This document shows positions 10,570 through 23,500 of a DNA stretch of 64,000 nt, piece after piece. Numbering within the stretch: position 1 is the first letter of the stretch; every line of letters starts with the position of its first letter. The position numbers were made by a program, and so were the translations under genes. The notes beneath the pieces were generated by a model. It made no database searches and was not told the origin of the DNA. It saw nothing but the letters and a program-made list of their open reading frames with translations. Origin of the DNA: Chamaecyparis obtusa (lineage: Eukaryota; Streptophyta; Pinopsida; Cupressales; Cupressaceae); NCBI GenBank assembly GCA_027943335.1, contig BSBK01003560.1, positions 1,761,001 through 1,825,000 on the forward strand, given 5' to 3'.

Positions 10570-12075
10570 TACAAGTGTATACAAAGGTTTAGTGGGAGCT
10601 TTCCATGGAAGAATGAATGGACTCCTTGTTGAAAAATTAGACTTGGGATTTATGTAAGTTGCCTATAGGTAAAAAGGCTTTACCGAATAAATGGGTTTAT
10701 AGGCTGAAAGAGGAGGATGGAGGTAAGAAAAGATTTAAAGCCAGGTTAGTTGTAAAGGGATTTGCACACAAAAAAATAAATTGATTTTGATGAGATCTTT
10801 TCTCCAATTTTAAAAATGACTTCTATACACATTATTTTAAGTATTGTGGCCACTGAAGATTTGCATTTGGAACAACTTGATGTTAAAATTGCTTTTCTAC
10901 ATGGTGATTTGGAAGAAGAAATATATATGAAACAACCATAAGGTTTTAAGGTCAAAGGTAAGGATAACTTAGTGTGCAGATTGAAGAAATGTTTATATGG
11001 CTCAAAGAAAGCACCTTGACAATGGTATATTAAATTTGATAGCTTTATGGATGAGCATGGCTACAATCAGTGTATTTCAAACTATTATGTTTATTTTAAG
11101 AGGTTGGATGATGATAGTTACAATATTTTATGTTTATATGTAGATGATATGCTTGTAGTAGGGTCTAACATGGATCAGATTAAGGATTTGCAACAATAGT
11201 TAGCACATTCTTTTGCCATGAAGGATTTGGGGGAAGCAAACCAAATCCTTGGTATGAAAATTTGCAAAGATAGGAAGAACAACAAATTGACTCTATCTCA
11301 GGCTAATTATGTTGATAAGGTTTTGTAAAGATTCCATATGGAGAATGAAAAATTTAGCAGCATGTCTTTTCCTATTTATTTGAAATTGAGTAAGGAGATG
11401 TGTCCAAAGACACGAGAGGAGGAAGAAAAAATGTTCAAGGTACCATATACTTTAGTTGTAGGTAGTTTGATGTATGTCATGGTATGCACTAGACCAGATA
11501 TTGCACATGATGTAAGAGTTGTTAGCACGTATATGATTCATCCTAGATTTGAGCATTAGAATGCAGTAAAATGGATTCTCAGATATTTGAGAGGTACATC
11601 CAATAAATATTTATGTTTTGGGGGCTCTAATACTAGTTTAAAAGGATATGTTGACTCAAATTTGGAAAGTGATTTAGATACCAGGAAGAGTACCATAGGT
11701 TATGTATTTACTATTGGTGGGACAAGAGTGAGTTGGATTTCTTGACTACAAAAGGTGGTTGCTTTATCCACTATAGAGATGGAGTATATTGATGCTACAT
11801 AGGTAGTTAAGGAGATGATATGGCTGTAATTTTTCATGGAAGAGTTGGGAAAATAAAAAATTGACAATTATCTATTTATAGATAGCTAGAGTGTCATCCA
11901 TCTTGCAAATAATTCTACCTTGCATTCAAAGACCAAACATATATAGTTGAGGTATCACTTCATTTGTTTAGTATTGGATCATGGATAGTTAAAGATGGAA
12001 AAGATACGTATAGATGAAAATCTAGCTGATATGTTTACAAAGGTAGCGACAACGGAGAAGCTAAACTCCTCTTCA
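10570..12075 (+). pseudogene. Copia B reverse transcriptase and RNase H
   Basis: RT motifs in order: [36 protein letters not shown], then an intact active site YVDD at 11137-11148, KDLGEANQILGM, and YTLVVGSLMYVMVCTRPDI. RNase H has a changed first Asp block (GYVDSNLESDLDTRKST, 11647-11697) and ALSTIEMEYI. The copia ending ADMFTK lies near 12029-12046. At least eight in-frame stops, many at former Trp, Gln or Arg positions. Confidence 0.9.
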
Positions 12076-12167
12076 GCTTCAGTTGGTCTTCATAACTAAA
12101 AATAATAAAAACAACACCAGAATCTAGGGTGGGAGCTTTAGGGGTAGCAGTGTTACTATAGGATCAA

Positions 12168-12222
12168 TCTCCAAGTGGGAGATTTCTTAGTGTGGAGCAT
12201 GATCACTCTCCAAGTGGAAGAT
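12168..12222 (+). promoter_or_regulatory. Polypurine tract of copia B, present twice
   Basis: CTCCAAGTGGGAGATT occurs at about 12169-12184 and again, as CTCCAAGTGGAAGAT, at 12208-12222 directly before the 3' LTR. The second copy is the one in the correct place to prime plus-strand synthesis. Confidence 0.75.
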
Positions 12223-12661
12223 TATTGGTTTGTGGTGATTGATTAGGCAAGTACTGTACACTTTTCATTTAACTCATCAAGCATTTTTGAGTTGACACAT
12301 CAAGCATTTCCCTAGGTTGACTCGTCAAGATTTTCCCTAGATTGAATCATCAAGTATTTTTAGGGTTAACTTGTTAACCGACATAAGTATTGTTATAATG
12401 GCTTAGGTTTAGGTTTTTCTCAATATATAATAATTTCATAGCTTCTTGTAGAGGTATTGAGTTGTGAGGGATTGTAGATTGTAACAGGCTGAAATTATTG
12501 GATAATAAGATTGGACTCTTTGTTTGGTGGATGTATCCCAAGATTGGGTGAACCATGTTAAATATTTGTGTCTTCTTGTTCTACTTATGTGTGTTTTATT
12601 ATGTTTCATTCTTTATTATATTTTCATGTAACTATTAAATTTATGTCTTCTAATTCTAAGA
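12223..12661 (+). repeat. 3' LTR of copia B
   Basis: 439 bp, from TATTGG (decayed TGTTGG) to CTAAGA, followed by ACCAT. It is about 26 bp longer than the 5' LTR, mostly from an extra unit of a short repeat near 12331-12355 (TTTCCCTAGRTTGAMTCRTCAAG). Confidence 0.88.
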
Positions 12662-12666
12662 ACCAT

Positions 12667-13090
12667 GTCCTTGTTTTTTTGTTAATAAAAATCCATTTGG
12701 TTTCTCTATGTAAACCTCTTCTTCAAGAATCCTATTTAGAAAAGAAGATTTGACATCCATTTGAAAAACCTTAAACTTTTTATAGGCAGCATAAGCAAGT
12801 AAAATTTTTACCCCTTCATGTCTTTCCACAAGATAAAATGTCTCTCCATAGTCTATTCCTTCCTCTTGCATAGCCTTTACACACAAGTCTTGCCTTATTA
12901 CGAACCACTTCTCCATCTTCATTCAATTTGTTCTTGAAAACTCACTTTGTACCAATCACATTATTATCTTTTGGTCTAGGAATGAATGTCTATGTGTCAT
13001 TCTTCTTAATCTAATCAAGTTCTTCTTCCATTTCTTTTATTCAGTCTTCACTCTTTAATGCTTCCTTCATAGTTTTAACCTCAAACTTTG
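12667..13090 (-). pseudogene. Copia A RT, N-terminal half
   Basis: Minus-strand reading gives KWFVIRQDLCVKAMQEEGID, FKVFQMDVKSSFLNRILEEE and VYIEKPNGF, the first half of a copia RT, ending at the ACCAT target site of copia B. A one-base shift in an A-run just before the site puts it out of frame with the second half (7652 downward). Bases 12930-13090 carry weaker upstream sequence. Confidence 0.85.
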
Positions 13091-14255
13091 AAATTAGACA
13101 TGTACTTTCTTGGATTATCCTTCTTTTCTACACTCCAGCATCTTTATCACCAATGATCTGATAATTAGGATGATTAAATTTCACATACCTTAGAGTAATA
13201 GGTTCAAGTCTAGGTGCTTCTTCTCTTGTTCCACCAGTTGAACCACTTCATCCTCATTGCTATGTTCAACAGTTTCTTTCTCTCGTAGTCGCACACACAA
13301 ATTACTAATCATTTTTTGGTTCTTGCTTTCTTGTATCATCATACTTTGGATATTCATCCACCTTCACATTTTCACTTTCAACCATCTTGTTAGTTCTTTT
13401 ATTGAAACACTTATAGGCCTTACTTTTAGTAGAATATCCTAATAAATACCTGCATCACTCTTAATATCAAACTTTCCAATGAAATCATATCTCTTGATAC
13501 AGCATCTACTACCAAAAACTTTAAAATAATTAACACTAGGCGAGTGACCATGCCATAATTCATAAGGTGTCTTACCAGTTCCTTTTTTCATTTGTACCTG
13601 GTTCATTGTGTAGGTTGTAGTTCTAATGGTTTCTCTCCAATATGACTTAGGTACATCACCTTGAATCATCACTGTCTGGACAACATCAACTATAGTTTTG
13701 TTTCTCATTTCTATAATTCTATTATGTTGAGGATTCCTTGGTGCTGGCATCTGTCTCTTTATTCCATTTTTTCACAATACTCAATGAACTCCCATGAAGT
13801 GAACGCACCTCATCTGTGTTATATTAAACACTTCAAGCTCTTACCTATTTCATTCTCAACAAGTGCCCTGAACACTTTGAACTTATAGAAGGCTTCAAAT
13901 TTATCCTTCAATAATTTCACCCATGTCATTCTTGAATAGTCATCAATAAACAACATGAAATATTTGTCACCATGGTAAATATTTGTCCTCATAGGACCAC
14001 AAAGATCAGTATGTACTAAATCCAATATATTTTTAGATGAAAAGACTTTCTACTGAAAGTATAAATAGTTAATTTACCCAACTGACATTCCTTACATATT
14101 ACATTATCTAGTTTCACAAGCTGTGGAAATCCCCTAACAATGTTTGACTTACTAACCTTGATCAAATTGTCAAAATTCACATTACAGAATCTTTTATGCC
14201 ACAACCAACTATCTTCGACCTTATCAACCAAAAAACTATTAATAGTGGTATTCAT
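13091..14255 (-). pseudogene. Copia A integrase
   Basis: From the minus-strand start: the GAG-pre-integrase zinc region WLWHKRFCNVNFDNL to CKECQLGK (14220-14080), then MDLVHTDLCGPMR and FMLFIDDYSRMTWVKLLKDK (14025-13900), then the core end with PQHNRIIE, QGDVPKSYWRETIRTTTY and KTPYELWHGHSPSVNYFKVF (13750-13500). Four or more frames are involved. Bases 13439-13091 are the variable integrase-RT linker with no clear motif. Confidence 0.87.
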
Positions 14256-14425
14256 ATGGAATAAATTACCTTTATTCTACCTACCAGTAGCAATCAGATC
14301 TCATGATCTTCCAAGTATCCTACATACACCTTATTTAAATTCTAGGTGATAACCTTTATCATTCAACTAACCCACGCTCAATAAGTTATGTGTCAAACCT
14401 TCTACAAAGTAAACATCATCAAAAT

Positions 14426-14608
14426 TTATTTTCCATTCAAATAAATTGTACCTTTTACTTTTACCAAGAAAGGTGTGTTGTTATCAAACCTAACCACACC
14501 ACCATCAAATTCAACTAGCTTTATGAACTTACTTTTCTCACCGGTCATGTGATGTGAGCACCCACTGTAAATAACCCACTCATTGTTATGTTCCATGCGA
14601 GAAACCAA
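14426..14608 (-). pseudogene. Copia A protease, catalytic Asp lost
   Basis: The 60-residue frame has EWVIYSGCSHHMTGEKSKF. Copia proteases normally read D-S-G at this place; here the Asp codon is TAC (Tyr). A single G-to-T change would explain it, and the enzyme would be dead even without the surrounding stops. Confidence 0.85.
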
Positions 14609-14699
14609 TATCTTTTCTCCTTCTGAGGTATCTCATTTCACTACAACAAACACTATCTCTTCTTCTTCATTATATTCTGACTCTTCATCAGTTACACCT

Positions 14700-15640
14700 T
14701 CATCTACTAAAACAAAACATTATTTCTTCCATTTTCCCTTGAATCTTTTGATCTTCATTAGGACACCTGGTAACAATATTTCCTATTTTGTTACATGAAA
14801 AATATTTCAAAGGTAAATTTCCTTTATACTTACCAGTACCTCTAGGTAATCTTCTTGCAAGTAATGCTTCAAGTCCTTCTTGCTTCTTCTCTTCATCCAA
14901 AATAGTTTCAAGTCTCCTAGAACAAATTTTGATGCAGGCAGATTCATGACTTGTCCATTTTCCCTTCTTCTATGATGCTAATGACAAAGAGACCATAAAA
15001 TATACTTCAAATTTAGGCATACTAAAATCATAGTTACTTAATTAAAAATAATGATCTTACCAATCAATCCATCAACATAAATAGTATGAAATGTCCTCAA
15101 TTCTTGTATAGTAGAAACTCCATTGGCATAAGCAAGTAGCAAGGTTCTCAACATTTTTCTTACCACGTCATCTTCTTCAATTGTTCCTCTAGAACTTTTG
15201 ATGGCACCAACAAATTATTTTATCCTTTGTCCATATTGAGAAATTTTTTCACCTTCCACCATTTTCATGTCATCATATTTTCCTTTTAGACTGGAAACCC
15301 TATCTTTTTTAACATGTTTGTCTCCACCATAGATTAGCTTCAGATTTTCCCAAAAATAAAAGGCAGTCTCAAGTTCATGAATGTCAATATATTCATTATT
15401 AAACAAGGTACTTAGAATTTATTTTGGTACTTGCATGCTCTCATATTGTTCCTTTAGTTGATCTATATTAAGAGTCCTGGCAGGAGAAACATATTTGGTC
15501 TCAACATGATTCTAGAATTGTGGCCCCATGCCCTTTAGGTATATCTTCATCCGATTGCTCCATATGATGTAGTTGTCTCTTGTAAACTTAGAACATTCCT
15601 TCTTCATCATTGGATCTTTTCCTCATGTTTTTAAGATTAC
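14700..15640 (-). pseudogene. Copia A Gag
   Basis: The upstream part (15406-15215) is a UBN2-type Gag core: YFWENLKLIYGGDKHVKKDR and YDDMKMVEGEKISQYGQRIK. The C-terminal part (14900-14700) has the knuckle CNKIGNIVTRCP, with the expected His changed to Asn and the first Cys in YFSC. Between them lie broken frames. Bases 15407-15640 would hold the N-terminus; it is poorly preserved. Confidence 0.82.
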
Positions 15641-15655
15641 AACACAGAGGACCTA

Positions 15656-15668
15656 GGCTCTAATACCA
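15656..15668 (-). promoter_or_regulatory. Primer binding site of copia A
   Basis: Minus strand TGGTATTAGAGCC, an initiator tRNA-Met site with one C-to-T change, two bases inside the LTR. Confidence 0.9.
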
Positions 15669-15670
15669 AT

Positions 15671-17165
15671 TGTTAACACTATAAGGTCCAATATTACTGA
15701 GAGGGGGGTGAATTAGTAATATGTCAGATCATAAATTTTCACAAATCTTTCAACAAAATTAACAACATTCATCAACTTTAAACCTTATGCAACAATGAAA
15801 AATGCAGCAAATGAAACCATCCAAACATGAAACACAAGAACACCAATATTTTTATCATGGAAACCTATGGTCTGAGGGAAAACCACAGTGGGAATTAGCA
15901 CCCACTAATAATTTTCACTCTTTTGAAGTACGCCGTGTTAAAGGCCTAGCACTATTAGGAGCTTTTAATGATGCCCTATTAGGAGAAGACCCTGTTAGGA
16001 TTTACTTGGTTAAGGTATTTACATGTATTCCTGTTAGGAGTAACCTTGTTAAAGGATTTAAACCCTAATTAAGAGTCACCTGGTTAAAGGATTTACTTTA
16101 TCAAGAATTGTTAGGATCTACCTGATTAAGGGATTTTCTTGCATAAGCTATTAGGATTCAATAAGTACAATGGTTTGGGTGTAGCACTTCTCATCCACTT
16201 TCTTAGATCCAATTAAGCATAACACTTATACTTCTTGCAGATAATCTTTGCACCTCACTCGACCACACCTTTTCATTTGCAATCTATACTTTCACAATTC
16301 ATTGATTTACATATAAATACATTACATGTCTATTAGGACATTATATGACTTACAAAATGTATTACATTTTAATTTCATTCATTATAATCATTCCCACTCG
16401 ATCCTTGAGCCTTAAAATGTATTATCAATGTAGAATATTCGATTACAATTTTAGGTTAGCCATAAGTTCCATCACACATCGATATAAAACAAGAACAATC
16501 AAACTTTATTTGACTTCCCCAACACGCTTCCAAAACTTGATAGATCTTATCAACTCAAATAATGAAATAAAAAATCAGCATTAAAAATATATTATGTCAT
16601 GTCACCTTGACACATGGATCATGAAAACATCCACTATAACTAATTGCATCATCATCTTTCACTGATCTAACACAAATTGTGCAAACATGTTCAAACATAT
16701 TGCAATCTTGCACATAATGATCTTATATCAAATGAAACGATGCCTTGCAGTACTCCAATCCTATGGAAAGCATAGTATCAATAACATATCCTAGTCTAGA
16801 TAATCATACCATGACCACAACACTTGGTTCCACACTGATTTGATAGAACAATCAAATCATTCCCTGTCCATTTTTCAATCTTCTATGTTTGTCTTCAATT
16901 GATCATAACTCTCTACATACTTATTTACAACCAATGTGTTCATACATAAATAAATAGTAAACATAACTAAGTCTTCTTCTTTGACCACACACTCCAATGC
17001 CTTCACATACTCACCACACATTGGATTTAGCAACTCAAACACTTATCAACTCATTGTTAACCAAAATAGTACTTAGTTGACATCAATGAAAATACAATAA
17101 CTGATCTCCATGCCATCAAACATGTACCAATCACTCAATAAAACTACGCATCCATTATTCCAACA
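15671..17165 (-). repeat. 5' LTR of copia A
   Basis: About 1.5 kb, minus strand TGTTGGAATAATGG to AGTGTTAACA. Next to the PBS it carries the block TTCACCCCCCTCTCAGTA (15693-15711 region); further in a GTGGG...CCCAC hairpin near 15890-15908, and repeated CCTAACAGG/TTTAACCAGG-like motifs at 15940-16140. The same three modules occur in the LTRs at 38827, 45752 and 47039. The far end (ATTCCAACA) is inferred from TG/CA ends only. Confidence 0.75.
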
Positions 17166-19633
17166 TTTTGAACTGTGATATGGTGGTTATGTGTTTCTTG
17201 GGTTCCCAAGTGAGGAATTCCTAAGTGTTCTTGAGGAACTGAGACCCAAGTAATATGCGGTGAAGGAAGTGTCTCTCCTAGATCTTTATACCTATCAAGA
17301 ATGGATAATACCTCTACATGAGAACCTCTTTAGAGAAATTTAGACCATAGGATAAGAATGATTCTCATAGTGATTGGATAATTTTGTGACTTTTGTATGG
17401 TTTTTTTATGTAGATGTTGTGGCAATTGTGGTTATGTTGTCATTTGTTACATCTTGATAGCTTTCTTTCCTATGTTTCTTTCTTGGTGGATTTGGATTCT
17501 TAGTCTTCCTTGAGTGGATTGTTTTCATGTGTGACCCCTTGGTCGAAGTCATTCATTGGTCTTCATGCATGGCCTTGAGTGTCTATTGTTTGACCCCTAT
17601 GGGATGCGGTGTACTATATTCTTAGGATTATTACATTAATGTGAAGGTAATAAAATGAATTTTGTTCTACATGCATTGGCATCTTATCTATTGCATTGTC
17701 AGGCATTCCACTTGTAGAGTGATTTTTATACACCCCAGTAAATTATGAAAGGAGGCATTCTTGGGTGATGAGCAATGTGATTATTTATTGTAATAGATCA
17801 TTTGGGTTAATGAATTATGTCCCAAAATTTCTTGGTTTCTTAATATTTTTGGTAAAATTTATGTGGTGGTTATAAAACATTTTGTACCTTCTGACCTTGC
17901 ATGTACCTTCCATCAAGTGCAATAAATTCTTGGTGATAGTAGAGATTATCCATCACTTGTGTGATGTAGGGATTTTCTCTATACCATTGTGAGTTGGGTG
18001 GTTTCATATTGTTTTATCTAGTTTGATGACTCATGATGTGAGTTGTGCATACCTTGTTTGTGGGAAGAACCTTTGTGGTTGTTGTTCAATCATTCCTTGA
18101 GCCATTGTGGTGTAAACCCTCTTGTATGAGCATATTGAGAACCCCTCTGAGAGAGTAAGTCTCATGTTCTAACCTCGTGTGTGCTTCATCTTTTGGTTGT
18201 GACTACCCTTGTGCATGTTTTGTTGCATACTAAAGGAGTTGTATTGTGCATTATGCATATGTTTTGAGGTTGTTAGTAGACTATCATCTAATTGAGACCC
18301 TACATAATGAAATTATTGCATTGCATGGAAAGGAACAAGGAAATTTGAATTATGGAATAATATTGTTGCAATTAATAGTGAATATAATTATGCATATGAT
18401 TGAGATCTTAGATGGTTCACTATTCAATGAGAGTTTGGGTATATTCTCTAATGTTGTTGAGATGTTGCGTCCTTAGTACAGTGTGGGGGATACTCTCTCT
18501 TGCATGAATGATTTCAGTCACCATGTTTCGTGAATGTATTTCATGGTTGGTGATTAATTTTATCTTTTGGTGGGTCTCTCCACGTGTTGTGTGGGCCAGC
18601 AATAAATTTTTGTATTTCTTACACTTGGACTAATCACTTAAACTTCTTATCTATCTATTTGTAACATTCATCATGTTCGATTTATTGTTGAATTACTAGC
18701 ATTTTCATAAATTCCTATTACAATTGATAATTCCCCCATTTGGGTTTTTCCCTTTTGTTTCATGTTGACTATTACACATGTTTGGTATTGTTGCCTAGTT
18801 TTATGTTTTGTGACTCTATCAAATTTTATGTGGACCTATAATAATATGTGCAAGGGAGAACATTGCAGAGAGCCTACTACATTTTTCTTGTTGAGTAGTT
18901 GTAAAAATATTAATGAGATTGTCTTCTTATTTAAATTATGAGAAAATATTGTGTCGTACATGAAAAGAAATGCAAGTTAAAAATGAACTGTATACATGTT
19001 AACATTGATTGATTTAAGATGCACAAAATTATACATTTTCTTCTGTATGTATGTTAGTAACTGAATTGTGAAATGGATGAGTATTTATGTACCATGTGAA
19101 TGAGTTTATATACTTCATGGTCCTCTTTGTAAACTGTCAAAAGATGGATGGTTGGTTTTGGTAGACCTTATTTTGTATAGTAATTAAGGTCATGGTATAA
19201 ATGCTTTTTTTGGTTAATTTTATTGCATATTTTATGCGGTATTGGTTGAGATTGAATTCTTTCTTTGGTTTCTAGTGTATATGCTTATTGAGATTCTTGT
19301 TTGCTCCCATGATGTGATTTGGAGACCTTGAGTGTTTCCCTCCTTAGCATTTTTATTATGAATAGTTGGATGTGACTTAGTCCACCTATGAGTTTGGATT
19401 CATGTTGTAGGTCTTGATGACCATGAATTATTTTTGTACTTGCCTCTTTTAGAGTGATTATGGAGGTGTTAGATGCACCACTATATATGTATTATTTCTG
19501 GTGAGTGTTCATTGGGGTTGCTTGGGTTGTGGATTTCCCCAAATATTCTAGTACTAGTGTAGTGTGGGGTTAGAAAGCCTCATTTCCCAATCTTGACACT
19601 CCCTTAACTATATTTATACATTTTTACTTTTTA

Positions 19634-20520
19634 TTTTTTTTATAAGTGATAATATTTTATTACTTGAAAGAGATTACACTGTCATTTTGAGAAAGCCTAA
19701 GCCTATTTCGATCATACCATCCATACATTGCAGCAAAAATAATCCTTACAAACCATCGATCTGATTAAAGAAAAACCCAACCTAAACTAGGAATAGAGAT
19801 AAATATGCCCTACTATAGAAAATGGGTGTGCAACAAGACCAGTCAATGGAAAATTCTTACACATTGTATCCCCAACACTTCAACATCACCTCCCTAGACT
19901 CATTCTCCATAATCCTTCCTTTCATCTCCACCTTTCCCTTAGAGAGACCAAGCACTGGATGTGGAACCACACTAGGAACCTCCCCTACATTGTGCTCCCT
20001 CACTTTATTGAGTGTTTGTTTCCTCTTTCTCTATCTGTCTTCTACCCTCTTATGCATATCCAACTCCCATTGCTCCATGAAAAGAAGCAGCTCTATCCAT
20101 GCACTCTGTGCCATGCCCACCCTCTACACAATTGTGATTGAGGATATGAATACCATGAAAGGCTGAAAACTTTTTGTCACACCCTCAACACATTTCCAAA
20201 TTCCTTCTGAAGTGCAAAAACCAACTTCAATCTTGGCTAAATCCAACCAACTCTATACATCCAAATGCCACACCGGTTCCACACACAAATCAATCATTTT
20301 CACTACCTCTTCTTTGCTCTAAGCCAAAAGGAAATCCCATGCATAGAAAAGAGAGGAGATATCCACATTAGTCTGTTGCCGAAAATCATTGTTGATGAAC
20401 TCCTGCCCAAAAAGTTAGCCAACAATTTGCAAAAACTACTCTTTGATTTGAAAAAAGTTCAACCAGTCACCTCAATGTTATCCCCTCTTGGTGAGACTCC
20501 ATGTTGGAGATTGGGTTTCT
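19634..20520 (-). mobile_element. 5'-truncated LINE tail (LINE I)
   Basis: On the minus strand it ends in AATAAAATATTATCACTTAT followed by an A-run (plus 19640-19656), the usual end of a plant LINE. The body resembles the 3' part of LINE G: CCCATGCATAGAARAGAGWGG occurs at 20336 here and 58966 there, with matching surroundings. No ORF domain is included. The 5' limit near 20520 is approximate. Confidence 0.55.
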
Positions 20521-23500
20521 AGAGGATTTCTTGTAGAGTGGTATTCATATATTTTGGATAGAAGGGCACAATACTAGTGGTGTATCTTGTCATCCTAAGC
20601 TTGGATGTGGACTTGACTGTAAGATTGTGTTCACCATTTGGTTTCATTTCCATCTTGATGAAGGTTAGACTGTGGCCTAGTTGGGCTATTTGACCCTTAG
20701 TTTCTAGCTATCTAGTTGAGCTCTCGATATTAGACAAAAAAAATTTCTCCTATGCATAGTGTTTAGTTGGGCTTGGAGTATCTCTTTAAGTGTAAGGAGT
20801 GCACTATTGAGCCTTTTTTATGTGAGTTCTCCTAGTTGTGAGAGGAAATGTTGTATGTCGGTATCTCCTAGTACACCTAAGTTGGATATAGTATCCCTTA
20901 GAGAAGTACAATTTTTTGGTAGATAATTCTTACTTTTTTTTATTCTTAGTTGAGTTAGTCAGACTCTGGTTGGAATAAAGTATGCTCTAGGTGAGCATGG
21001 TAGTACTTTTAAGCATTTGGGATGATTTTTCCACATGTTCTTGAGTAGTTGACTTGGAATTTCTTGGTGCTTCAATCTTGGAAATATCTTGGAAGGCACT
21101 AGTTTGCAGTTAGACACCTCATGATCAAGTAGAGTGGCTTGTGTGATGCCTCTTTTGGAAGAAATCATGGCTAGATTGTCTTTCCTAGCACATAGTATTC
21201 TCCTTGTTAGTGGACTTTGAGAATTATTTACTTTCTTATTGTGTGTATTATCCTTTCAGTAGTAGTGAGGTTGGATGGTAAGGAATTGGGTGTGATTTGA
21301 CCTGACTTGCAAAGAATTTGGATGACTATTCTTGCATTTGGATTAGTTTTTTATCTCGCACTTGGTGTGCTTCTTTGGTTTGACTTGCAAGATTCCAAGA
21401 GTAAGCATAGTCTTTTGGGGGGATGATGTGGTGCCTCTTCCATTTTTATTTTGCATTCCATCCTAAGGGATGCACCTTTGACTTTTCATGCTTAGTATGT
21501 GATCATGTTGGACCCATGTGAGGTTTGTACCTTTAATTTGATCTAATTTTTGTTGATGCATCAGCAAGTTGTTTATGATTTATGCCTAGTTGTGAGGACC
21601 ATTGTGTTGTAGCTAGTTGTATACCTCATCCAAGATTCTTATTGGTGCTTTGATGTGATTGCTTGATTCAATCTTGTGATGCAGTGACTTCATGTGTTAT
21701 GATTTTATGTTGGCATTGTGAGGTGCACCTAGTTTAGTTGATTCTTGTGTTCATTCCAAGATTGTTGATGTGGTTATGATTGGTTTCCACCTTGTTTGAA
21801 TTTTGATGTGATTTGAGAATGTCACTAAGGTTTGTGCTTGTGGCTACTAGATTCTAATTTTTTCACAAAGTTATTCCATGAGTATGTATGTGATGTGGTT
21901 AGTGGTTGCACCGTGTGATGCATTTGATTACCATACTTTATTTTAGTTTCTACAGCATTGTTGATTCATTTGTTAGATTATGATGTTATTAATATTTTCA
22001 TATGAGAGATACTTGTTATTATTATTTGATTATCTTCATGAGGAGATGCATTGGTGACTTTATTATTTTGATTGTCAGTATCTTAGTTGTGATAGATGGA
22101 TAGATTATGTTATTTTAGTTTGATCATATCTGCATGATGATGCTATTGATGTGATATGATTCTTTATGATGATGTGTGGCTTATTTTGTACTCACGACTA
22201 CTGATTTATGCTATTAGGATGATGATATTGGACTCATTGATTATAGTGTGCTTTGATGTCATGGTTATTTCTATTATGTACTTTTAGTGATTTATGCTCA
22301 TATAGTCATAAAATGATTATTAAAATACTTTTAATTTAAATGAAAATATTATGTAATCATATGATTTGTATTTCTCTACTGCACCATTGCTATGCATTTT
22401 TCCCTTGGTGTCATTACGAAGTGAGATAGAATCTTAATCACTCATTCGTGAGACCCACTCGATGTCCTATTCTCCTTCACTATTTTTAATTCATACATCT
22501 TCATTGATATTATATGTGCTTGAACTATTGATAGATGGTGTGAAGTTGCACTAAATGTTTACATGTTTTAGTGAGCATGTGTCAAGAACATTTATCCTAA
22601 GTTACAGGAATTGAGTGTGTGCATATGTCCCTAGTAGTGGCACAAGGAGATAGTAACTTTGGCCTTCAATACTGATCCAATGTTGTCCTTGTAAGGATAG
22701 TGTATCTATGTTATATTATTATCCCTCTGGTACATGTTGGTAAATCCAAGGTTTTTATTTATAATACATATGGGGACTTTTATATATAACTTTTAATTAC
22801 CAGAAAATTTATTGTAGTTGGATTCCAAATGTCTGGAGTTGATCTAATTATTTATGAAAAGGGGCCAATTGACTATTTAATTATTTAAATAATCAATTTT
22901 ATAAGTCACTTTGGAAAAGTACTTATATTGGCAAAAGGTGAGTTAATTCTCACTTCAAATTTTATGTTTTATGTGATTTTGAGATTTTTTCTCCAAACCT
23001 TCTTGGAGAATAATCATGATTTTCTTGTTGTGTGAGATTTGGGTTTTATGTCTTTATGAGGAGTGTCTAGTTGGATTCATGCCATGATTCCTCAACTTTT
23101 CTGAAGATATTTAACCCGTTTGGTGAAGTTCTCTATTTTCCAATTTTTCCCTCATTCGTGAGAGGTAGGGTATTTTTGATCTTTTTTTTTACTTTGTCTT
23201 TTCAAGTATAATAAATTGCATTAGTTGCGTGGGTTGAGAATTATCATTCTCCCACAATCTTACGTGTTTTCCTTGTCTAGTTGGTTGGGTATGGGTATTT
23301 TCATATTTCCATGTTTGGGGTTTGAAGTTTTCACCTCGTTATGTTGCCAAATTTTGCGTTTGTGCTCGAATTTTAGATTTTATTGGATTTTTGGAAGTTT
23401 GGGCATAAAATAGGATATAGGTTTTAATTTTTTTGATTTCCATGAAGTTTGAATTTTGGTTGTTTTTATGTTTTTCTCCTTTTGTGTACCACCTGAATTT

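Larger units (their letters stand above)
7658..12661 (+). mobile_element. Copia B, full-length Ty1/copia element nested in copia A
   Basis: A 5.0-kb element with 5' LTR, PBS, gag, protease, integrase, RT, RNase H, purine tract and 3' LTR in standard copia order, flanked by ACCAT (7653-7657 and 12662-12666). By eye the LTRs are about 88% identical outside one length difference, so the insertion is old. It sits in the copia A RT between GF and the KLxxALYGL block. Many stops and some frameshifts make it non-autonomous now, though each domain is still recognisable. Confidence 0.93.
6388..17165 (-). mobile_element. Copia A, Ty1/copia element (Sirevirus-like), interrupted
   Basis: On the minus strand: 5' LTR (17165-15671), iMet-type PBS, Gag, protease, integrase, RT, RNase H. 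The 3' end is lost behind the gypsy element at 6387. Copia B (7658-12661) splits the RT and TRIM2 (6637-6944) splits the RNase H; in both cases the coding sequence resumes when the insert and one copy of the 5-bp duplication are removed. The Sirevirus-like label is tentative: it rests on the LTR terminal block shared with other elements here and on protein style. Confidence 0.85.

Noticed and set aside
19822..20522. Several plus-strand ORFs of 60-114 residues
   Set aside because: Antisense to a LINE 3' region; no recognisable domain.
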